From: an uncultured Halieaceae bacterium
Lineage (GTDB): Bacteria; Pseudomonadota; Gammaproteobacteria; Pseudomonadales; Halieaceae
Length of the DNA stretch: 7,533 nt
Direction: 5' to 3'
NCBI GenBank assembly: GCA_913063005.1
Contig: CAJXZI010000093.1
Location: forward strand, 1-7,533
The notes under the pieces were generated by a model. That model was not told where the DNA came from. It saw nothing but the letters and a program-made list of their open reading frames with translations, and did no database searches. Below are positions 1 to 4,593 of the stretch, in pieces; positions within the stretch are counted from its first letter, which is position 1; the number at the start of each line of letters is the position of its first letter. A program made the position numbers and the translations under genes.

Positions 1-44
1 GCACCGATTTTTCAGCGACGTTAGGCTTTGGCCATTGCCCGCGC

Positions 45-98
45 CTATTGATCGCTACTGCTTAGCAGGAACTCATTGCGTACGAGTTGCAAGACCGT
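45..98 (-). other. Out-of-frame candidate for the missing receiver helix 5
   Basis: Read in the frame one base on from the receiver, 98 down to 48 encodes TVLQLVRNEFLLSSSDQ followed by TAG at 47-45. The segment VLQLVRNEFLL is amphipathic and fits where receivers of the GGDEF-associated kind have a tail such as W-x-x-L-x-x-R-V-R-x-x-L after K-P-x-x. Joining it directly after K111 would still leave about four residues missing, which suggests a small deletion of 3n+2 bases rather than a simple one-base slip. This is inference from pattern only. Confidence 0.35.
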
Positions 99-432
99 CC
101 TTTGTGATGTATTGCGTGGCACCCGCCTCAAAACCAAGATCAATGGTTCCTTGGTCATCTGCGCCGGTCACAATCAGAACGGGGGTGTCTTCACTTTCCT
201 CGCGTGCACGGAGCCGTCGACACGTCTCAATGCCGCTGATACCCGGCATGTCGACGTCCATAAAAACAAAGTCAGGGTTGTTGTTGGCGGCGAGCTCGAG
301 CGCCTCGTGCCCGTCTTGGGCCTCCAAAACGCGCATCCCCTCCGATTCAAGGCACTGGCGAATCAGAAGTCGTTGCATGCTGTCGTCATCGCACACAAGC
401 ACTAACGGGTTGTTATCTGGAACTACAACCAA
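73..432 (-). CDS. Stand-alone response-regulator receiver (CheY-like) domain, probably truncated or frameshifted
   Basis: A 119-residue receiver domain of a two-component system, which would accept a phosphoryl group from a histidine kinase in the cytoplasm. The acidic cluster is D15-D17 (VCDDDS), the phospho-acceptor is D59 in FMDVDMPG, the switch threonine is T89 in LIVTGADD, and the conserved lysine is K111 in YITK. The text resembles receivers that sit in front of GGDEF/EAL output domains. No output domain follows, so the partner and output are unknown. The start is TTG at 432-430, with GAGGG (446-442) nine bases upstream as a ribosome binding site; there is no ATG nearby. The protein ends only eight residues after K111, whereas receivers normally have about 20 more forming helix 5. 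A helix-like continuation exists in another frame (98-45), so the gene may be a pseudogene or carry a sequence error. The family call is secure; intactness is doubtful. Confidence 0.75.
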   Translation of the reverse strand: MVVVPDNNPLVLVCDDDSMQRLLIRQCLESEGMRVLEAQDGHEALELAANNNPDFVFMDVDMPGISGIETCRRLRAREESEDTPVLIVTGADDQGTIDLGFEAGATQYITKDGLATRTQ

Positions 433-459
433 CAGATGGTTCCCTCTAGTTATGACTCG

Positions 460-498
460 CGGAGTCGGCGGTTCGAGTCAATCTCCCCGCTGTCTCCG
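460..498. repeat. 12-bp interrupted inverted repeat (stem-loop) in the gap before nadA
   Basis: The left arm CGGAGTCGGCGG (460-471) pairs with the right arm CCGCTGTCTCCG (487-498): ten Watson-Crick pairs, one G-T wobble and one T-T mismatch, with a 15-base loop. The left arm also takes part in a competing small hairpin, GACTC (454-458) with GAGTC (462-466). No T-run follows on either strand, so it is not a typical terminator. It could be part of a structured RNA, an operator or a relic. The loop begins with the tRNA T-loop-like text TTCGAGT. Confidence 0.5.
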
Positions 499-504
499 TC
501 CCCC

Positions 505-536
505 AGTTGCGCTGACAAATAACGTCCCACGCGACT
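505..536 (+). repeat. Weak second stem-loop before nadA
   Basis: AGTTGCG (505-511) can pair with CGCGACT (530-536): six Watson-Crick pairs and one T-G wobble, around an 18-base loop. Alone this could be chance. It matters only because it lies between the hairpin at 460-498 and the terminator-like hairpin at 550-570. Confidence 0.25.
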
Positions 537-549
537 GCCATACCGTGTC

Positions 550-575
550 AAAGCCTGAACTTCGGGCTTTTACTT
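550..575 (+). terminator. Terminator-like hairpin with short T-run, upstream of nadA
   Basis: AAAGCCTGA (550-558) pairs with TCGGGCTTT (562-570), nine pairs including one T-G wobble, around the loop ACT. It is followed by T, then ACTT, giving TTTTACTT from 568. This resembles the common gammaproteobacterial AAAGCCCGA...TCGGGCTTT terminators. It points rightward and lies 48 bases before nadA, with no protein-coding gene ending before it on the plus strand. It therefore ends either an unannotated short RNA from the gap or the nadA leader itself. On the minus strand the arm is followed by only TTTGAC, so termination that way would be weaker. Confidence 0.6.
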
Positions 576-611
576 CCCCGATATGAAGGTAAACTGCGCG
601 CTACTCATTGT

Positions 612-616
612 GAAGG
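612..616 (+). promoter_or_regulatory. Ribosome binding site of nadA
   Basis: GAAGG lies six bases before TTG (623) and nine before GTG (626). An in-frame TGA at 611-613 blocks any earlier start, so nadA must use one of these two non-ATG codons. A run of seven T (618-624) separates the site from the GTG. Confidence 0.5.
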
Positions 617-622
617 CTTTTT

Positions 623-1699
623 TTGGTGTCGATTGCAGATCAAAAACTTCGAGAAATCCGCGAGCAAGTTCAAACGCATTTAGCGAGTGTGCCGGTTCGG
701 CTGACGCCTGAACGCCAGACAGCGTTAGAGGATAAAATTCGCGAGCAACTAAAGGCGCACAATGCTGTTATCGTTGCTCATTACTACACATCACCTGAAA
801 TACAGGCTTTGGCAGAAGCAACCGGTGGCTGCGTTTCAGATTCTCTCGAGATGGCGCGTTTCGGACGAGACCATCCAGCGGAGACCTTATTGGTCGCAGG
901 TGTCCGTTTTATGGGCGAGACCGCAAAGATACTGACACCGCAGAAGCGCGTGCTCATGCCGACGCTTGAGGCGACCTGCTCTCTTGACGAGGGTTGTCCT
1001 ATCGATGAGTTTTCAGCGTTTTGTGATGCACACCCCGACAGAGAGGTAGTCGTGTACGCGAACACCTCTGCCGCGGTTAAGGCCAGGGCGGACTGGGTGG
1101 TGACTTCAAGTATTGCGCTGGATGTTGCAGAGCACCTGGCTGATGAGGACAAAAAGGTGCTTTGGGCGCCCGATCGCCACTTAGGCGATTACGTTCGTCG
1201 TGAAAGCGGTGCGGATATTCTGGTGTGGGATGGTGCGTGTATTGTCCACGAAGAGTTCAAGGCCAAAGGGATCCTAGACCTTAAGCAAGTGCATCCGGAT
1301 GCGGCGGTGCTGGCGCACCCTGAATCACCTGCTTCCGTCCTTGAGATTGCCGATCATATTGGCTCAACGACCCAGATCATCAAGGCGGCAACCGAACTGC
1401 CTCAGCAAAAGTTCATTGTCGCCACCGACCAAGGTATTTTTTACAAACTTCAAAAGGCAGCGCCCGATAAATCGTTCCTGATTGCGCCGACTGCAGGCGA
1501 GGGCGCTACCTGTCGCAGTTGTGCGAATTGTCCTTGGATGGCGATGAATGAACTCGAGCTGTTATCCGAGGTCCTTGATGCGCCTGAGGGGCGCGAGATT
1601 TTTGTTGACCCTGCGTTGGCAGAAGATGCGATGCGACCGCTAAACCGTATGTTGTCTTTTGCGCAATCGCTTAACACGGGTGTTGTCGGGAGAGCTTAA
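623..1699 (+). CDS. nadA: Quinolinate synthase NadA
   Basis: This cytoplasmic [4Fe-4S] enzyme condenses iminoaspartate (from NadB) with dihydroxyacetone phosphate to give quinolinate, the precursor of NAD. The 358-residue product is close to E. coli NadA (347) and similar along its whole length. Landmarks are HYYT near 53, TGGCVSDSLEMARFG (68-81), AGVRFMGETAKIL (92-104), YANTSAAVKARADWV (145-159), HPESP (232-236) and TAGEGATCRSC (290-300). The cluster cysteines of E. coli (113, 200, 297) correspond to C119, C206 and C303, the last within C297-x2-C300-x2-C303. No ATG start is possible: TTG 623 or GTG 626 (one residue shorter) must serve. The gene diverges from the receiver gene and converges on bepA, sharing stop-codon bases with it. 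No frame damage is seen. Confidence 0.97.
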   Translation: MVSIADQKLREIREQVQTHLASVPVRLTPERQTALEDKIREQLKAHNAVIVAHYYTSPEIQALAEATGGCVSDSLEMARFGRDHPAETLLVAGVRFMGETAKILTPQKRVLMPTLEATCSLDEGCPIDEFSAFCDAHPDREVVVYANTSAAVKARADWVVTSSIALDVAEHLADEDKKVLWAPDRHLGDYVRRESGADILVWDGACIVHEEFKAKGILDLKQVHPDAAVLAHPESPASVLEIADHIGSTTQIIKAATELPQQKFIVATDQGIFYKLQKAAPDKSFLIAPTAGEGATCRSCANCPWMAMNELELLSEVLDAPEGREIFVDPALAEDAMRPLNRMLSFAQSLNTGVVGRA

Positions 1700-3162
1700 G
1701 AGTTTTCTAGTTCTTCTCGGATATCCATCACATCGCGCAGTCGCTCATTAATCGTCGCTGACTGAGTGAAATTATTATTCACTAGCTTCAACGCATAACT
1801 CAGTTGATTTTGCGCAGCGTCCAGCGCACCCACCAAAATAAAATATTCTGCGCGCGATTGGTGAAGGCCGATGATGTCGCCGGCTAAACCCTGGACTTCC
1901 GCAAGGCGATACCAAACACCGGGATCTTCAGGTTTGCGCTTGCTCTGGTTTTTCAATACTTGTGCCGCAATGTGCGGCATGCCGGCCTGCCAGAGTGCAT
2001 CCGCGTACGCCATTGTGAGTGGGTGGTTACCCGGCGACAGATCTAGTCGTCGCTTTAATTGCTGCAAAGCCGATTGATGCCTGCCAAGCGCTGTATCTAT
2101 CGACGCATTAGCAATGAGAAAAGCAATGTTGTTTGGATCGGGCTTCATTGCCTGCTCGAGAGCAGCCCTAGCCTTGATCGGTTCGTTGGCATCTAATTGA
2201 GCAAGGGCGAGGCCGTACCATCCTGCAGCTGCCTCGGTGCCTCCCTTTCGCGTTTGTTCAGTGAACAGGTCGATTGCGGCCTTTGAGGTCTTTGCGAGCT
2301 GGTGCCGCACGCGTGCCTGCATGATTTGAAAGTCAAAGCTCTTGGGGCGTATCACACGGCGTTCGGAGCGAGCCCGGTTACGCATATCAGCCACCCGCTT
2401 CTCAGAGAGCGGGTGGGTGCGCAAAAACTCTGGAAGCCTATTAGTGCTGTATAGGCGATGTGCTGCCAGCATGCGCTCATGCATGTCAGCCGCTGCATGC
2501 GGGTCGCGACCTGAGGCAACCAGTGTGCGTAAGCCTATTCTGTCTGCCTCGGACTCGTTGGCGCGTGAATATCGTAGCCGGGAATCCTGCGCTGCTGCCT
2601 GCGTCGCAGTTATCGCTGCCAAGCCAGCGTCTGAACCCGCAGTTGCCGCGAGCGCGATGGCAGCCATGAGTCCCGCGATAGTCAGTGAGCTTTGACTCTG
2701 CGCCTGCTCTCGCTGCCTCGAAAAGTGGCGCTGGCTAAGGTGAGCGATTTCATGTGTAAGGACAGCGGCGAGCTCGTCCTCGGTTTGGGCTTGATGCACC
2801 AAGCCGTTGTGGACACCCACAATGCCGCCGGGGACTGCAAAGGCATTAATGGTTGGGTTGTCGACCACAACAAGTTGCAGCTGCCTATCCCGCAGATCGC
2901 TGTGCAGCACTAACTGGAAAATGAGGTTCTCGATGTAGTCGTAGAGCAGAGGGTCGTCAAGTATCGGCGCTTGCGCCCGAAAAACCTTCAACCATAAGTT
3001 ACCCAGCTTTCTTTCATATTCCTCAGAGTAGAGGCTAGTGCTAGAAGCGCCCAGGTTGGGGATCTTAAGGTTGTCGTTGGCCGCCAGCGCCTGCGTCAGG
3101 CCGAGCGTCATTATCGTTGTCACGATAAAAACAGGGAGGCGTTGCAGGAAGGTTTTTGACAT
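1696..3162 (-). CDS. bepA: BepA-type periplasmic M48 metalloprotease/chaperone with TPR domain
   Basis: A zinc metallopeptidase which, by analogy with E. coli BepA (YfgC), assists assembly of outer-membrane proteins such as LptD and degrades stalled ones at the BAM complex. The 488-residue product begins with a Sec signal peptide (basic start, hydrophobic core 10-20, likely cut after ALA at 27). The M48 domain has H137-E-I-A-H141, the third zinc ligand in NESEAD (E203, with D207 completing ExxxD), and H250 in RTHPLSEKR, matching the BepA histidine that plugs the active site. An alanine-rich helical stretch lies at about 160-192. TPR-like repeats occupy about 307-488. Length agrees with E. coli BepA (487). 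The ATG at 3162-3160 lacks a clear ribosome binding site, but the signal peptide supports it. The gene is divergent from the tusA-like gene. Some genomes call this family only 'M48 family metalloprotease'. Confidence 0.92.
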   Translation of the reverse strand: MSKTFLQRLPVFIVTTIMTLGLTQALAANDNLKIPNLGASSTSLYSEEYERKLGNLWLKVFRAQAPILDDPLLYDYIENLIFQLVLHSDLRDRQLQLVVVDNPTINAFAVPGGIVGVHNGLVHQAQTEDELAAVLTHEIAHLSQRHFSRQREQAQSQSSLTIAGLMAAIALAATAGSDAGLAAITATQAAAQDSRLRYSRANESEADRIGLRTLVASGRDPHAAADMHERMLAAHRLYSTNRLPEFLRTHPLSEKRVADMRNRARSERRVIRPKSFDFQIMQARVRHQLAKTSKAAIDLFTEQTRKGGTEAAAGWYGLALAQLDANEPIKARAALEQAMKPDPNNIAFLIANASIDTALGRHQSALQQLKRRLDLSPGNHPLTMAYADALWQAGMPHIAAQVLKNQSKRKPEDPGVWYRLAEVQGLAGDIIGLHQSRAEYFILVGALDAAQNQLSYALKLVNNNFTQSATINERLRDVMDIREELENS

Positions 3163-3194
3163 GGCGTGACTTTAACTGACTTTGGCCTCTGTGG

Positions 3195-3218
3195 GTTCTT
3201 ATGCTGTGACAAAAGAAC
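3195..3218. promoter_or_regulatory. Inverted repeat, possible operator, in the bepA/tusA-like divergent gap
   Basis: GTTCTT (3195-3200) and AAGAAC (3213-3218) are perfect inverted copies separated by 12 bases. The repeat lies 24 bases upstream of the TATACT box of the rightward genes and 33 bases from the bepA start. The size and position fit a dimeric regulator site, but six-base arms may arise by chance. Confidence 0.2.
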
Positions 3219-3241
3219 GGATTGTTGGTTCCTAATGAAGG

Positions 3242-3247
3242 TATACT
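3242..3247 (+). promoter_or_regulatory. Probable -10 box of the tusA-like/perM/M16 operon
   Basis: TATACT differs from TATAAT at one position and lies 25 bases before the preferred tusA-like start (3273), giving a short leader if transcription begins near 3254. No good -35 is seen at the usual distance. TTGTTG (3222-3227) is only 14 bases away, so the promoter may be weak or activator-dependent. Confidence 0.4.
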
Positions 3248-3272
3248 CGTTGCGGGGGCTATGGGTTTTTCT

Positions 3273-3521
3273 ATGTCAGATGTTCAAACCATTGATGCGC
3301 GTGGGAAGCGATGTCCGATGCCGGTGTTGATGGCGAAACGTGCTATCAACGAGGGAACGGCGTCGGATAATTTGGAGATCTGGGTTACGGATACCTCAGC
3401 ACCACAAGATTTTGAGACCTTTGCCCGACTGGAAGGATATACCGTCAGTTGGGAGCAGAGGGGAGAGATGGTCGCAATTACACTGAGATTGACATCGCCT
3501 GGGATTGGAGAGAATCCATGA
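3273..3521 (+). CDS. TusA-family sulfurtransferase-like protein
   Basis: A small SirA/TusA-fold protein of 82 residues. Family members carry a persulfide on a cysteine and pass sulfur from a cysteine desulfurase to acceptors such as tRNA-modifying or molybdenum-cofactor enzymes. The mark is DARGKRCPMPVL, giving the CPxP motif at C14-P17; TDTSAPQDFETFARLEGY is the usual second half. By position the counterpart is P. aeruginosa PA1006, linked in the literature to molybdenum homeostasis and nitrate use, so this is more likely that paralogue than the classic tRNA-thiolation TusA. ATG 3273 is chosen because it gives the family length; ATG 3261 (86 residues) is possible, and TTG 3222 is unlikely because it lies upstream of the -10 box. 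The stop (TGA 3519-3521) overlaps the perM start. The acceptor here is unknown. Confidence 0.88.
   Translation: MSDVQTIDARGKRCPMPVLMAKRAINEGTASDNLEIWVTDTSAPQDFETFARLEGYTVSWEQRGEMVAITLRLTSPGIGENP
3507..3512 (+). promoter_or_regulatory. Ribosome binding site of perM, inside the end of the tusA-like gene
   Basis: GGAGAG lies five bases before ATG 3518. Together with the ATGA overlap it fixes the perM start there, although an open frame extends further upstream. Confidence 0.75.
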
Positions 3522-4573
3522 TCGACACACTCAAGAGTTGGTACGAGCAGCATTTGACGCATAAGGAGTCGGTGATCCTGGTGGTCATCATGTCGCTGAC
3601 TTTCTTGTTACTTGCGACCATTGGCGACGTACTCATGCCGGTTTTTGTTGCTCTTATCCTCGCTTATCTTATGCAAGGCGTTGCCGACCGGCTAATGGGT
3701 TGGGGCTTAAGCGAGACGCTTGCTCTCACTGGGGCAACTCTCTTGTTCGTTGGTGTTTTCCTAGGCTTCACGGTGGGGATTGCTCCTCTCGTTTGGCGCC
3801 AGCTTGGTGGCTTGATTCGGGAAGCTCCGGCAATGGTTGAAGCTGTGCAGGCTGAGGTGGCTGGCATTATTGCCAAGTACCCCACGATGATTGAGCAGGC
3901 GCCCATTGATGAGCTGATGTCGTCGCTCCAAGGTCAAGCTGCATCTTTTGGGCAGGCAGCCCTCGGGTTTGGCCTCTCGTCGATACCCGGAGTTTTAACT
4001 TTTGCCATTTACATGGTCTTGATTCCATTGATGGTTTTCTTTTTCTTGAAAGACCGTGAGGTCATTCTTAAGTGGGTGCTTAGCTTTTTACCCACCGATC
4101 GTCCGCAGCTCGACCATATTGGAAGAGCGATGAATGTGCAGATTGCGAAATACGTTCGAGGTAAGGGGATAGAGATCACCATTATCGGTGCGGTGAGCTA
4201 TGCGGCGTTTACAACGTTCGATCTGAATTACACAGCGTTGCTTGCACTCTTGGTGGGTTTGAGTGTCATCGTTCCTTACATCGGAGCATTTTTGGTGACG
4301 ATACCGGTCATACTTGTGGCGCTGTTTCAATTTGGTCTGACGGGCGACTTTTATTGGGTAGTCGGTCTGTATATGTTGATACAAGTCCTCGATGGGAACG
4401 TGCTCGTGCCGCTTCTATTTTCTGAGGCAGTGAATTTACATCCTGTCGCCATCATCATTGCCGTACTGGTGTTTGGTGGTTTATGGGGTGTCTGGGGTGT
4501 TTTCTTTGCCATTCCCTTGGCGACGCTTTGCAACGTATTACTGGTGTCATGGCCGAGGGCGGCAACTGAATGA
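3518..4573 (+). CDS. perM: PerM / AI-2E transporter-family inner-membrane protein
   Basis: A 351-residue polytopic membrane protein of the PF01594 family, close in length to E. coli PerM (353). Hydrophobic segments lie at about 18-35, 38-53, 66-90, 155-177, 218-234, 238-253, 255-273, 278-291 and 307-344. A mostly soluble amphipathic stretch (91-150) follows the third segment, as is usual in the family. Family signatures include FFFLKDRE (174-181), VPYIGAFLVTIPV (252-264), DGNVLVPLLFSE (292-303) and the glycine-rich end GGLWGVWGVFFAIPLA (320-335). Some relatives export autoinducer-2 or act in ion exchange; the substrate of PerM itself is not established, so 'AI-2E' should not be read as proof of quorum signalling. 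ATG 3518 is set by its ribosome binding site and the ATGA overlap with the preceding gene. The end overlaps the first possible start of the M16 gene. Confidence 0.9.
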   Translation: MIDTLKSWYEQHLTHKESVILVVIMSLTFLLLATIGDVLMPVFVALILAYLMQGVADRLMGWGLSETLALTGATLLFVGVFLGFTVGIAPLVWRQLGGLIREAPAMVEAVQAEVAGIIAKYPTMIEQAPIDELMSSLQGQAASFGQAALGFGLSSIPGVLTFAIYMVLIPLMVFFFLKDREVILKWVLSFLPTDRPQLDHIGRAMNVQIAKYVRGKGIEITIIGAVSYAAFTTFDLNYTALLALLVGLSVIVPYIGAFLVTIPVILVALFQFGLTGDFYWVVGLYMLIQVLDGNVLVPLLFSEAVNLHPVAIIIAVLVFGGLWGVWGVFFAIPLATLCNVLLVSWPRAATE

Positions 4574-4581
4574 AATTATTG

Positions 4582-4588
4582 AAGGGAG
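4582..4588 (+). promoter_or_regulatory. Ribosome binding site favouring the second start of the M16 gene
   Basis: AAGGGAG lies five bases before ATG 4594, a near-ideal arrangement. The earlier in-frame ATG (4570) overlaps the perM stop as ATGA and has only a poorly placed GAGGGCGG upstream. The site makes 4594 the more likely start and yields a compact lipoprotein signal peptide. Confidence 0.65.
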
Positions 4589-4593
4589 AATCT

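Noticed and set aside
1..44. Start of another minus-strand gene at the window edge (frame reading AGNGQSLTSLKNRC)
   Set aside because: The open stretch is only about 17 codons, has no clear start or ribosome binding site, and nothing recognisable. It may continue outside the window.
463..505. tRNA-like 3' end: GGTTCGAGTC resembles a T-loop, followed by CTCCCCGC and later CCCCCA
   Set aside because: The T-stem closes only if seven bases are removed, no matching 5' acceptor arm is found upstream, and no D or anticodon arm can be drawn. It could be a relic or chance.
35..586. Open plus-strand frame of 183 codons opposite the receiver gene
   Set aside because: It is antisense to a clear receiver domain, is rich in Ser/Arg with no recognisable motif, and runs through the hairpins of the gap.
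433..622. NAD-sensing riboswitch (nadA motif) in front of nadA
   Set aside because: I cannot match any known NAD riboswitch core, and the nadA motif I know of belongs to Acidobacteriota. Only generic stem-loops and a terminator-like hairpin are visible.
2342..2695. Plus-strand open frame of 117 codons opposite bepA
   Set aside because: It covers the conserved M48 region on the other strand; its composition follows from alanine and arginine codons of bepA.
3222..3272. Longer tusA-like form starting at TTG 3222
   Set aside because: It would begin upstream of the probable -10 box and add residues absent from family members; ATG 3273 gives the usual length.
3449..3517. Upstream extension of perM in frame
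   Set aside because: It lies wholly inside the tusA-like gene and lacks its own signal; the ATG at 3518 has a ribosome binding site and the ATGA overlap.
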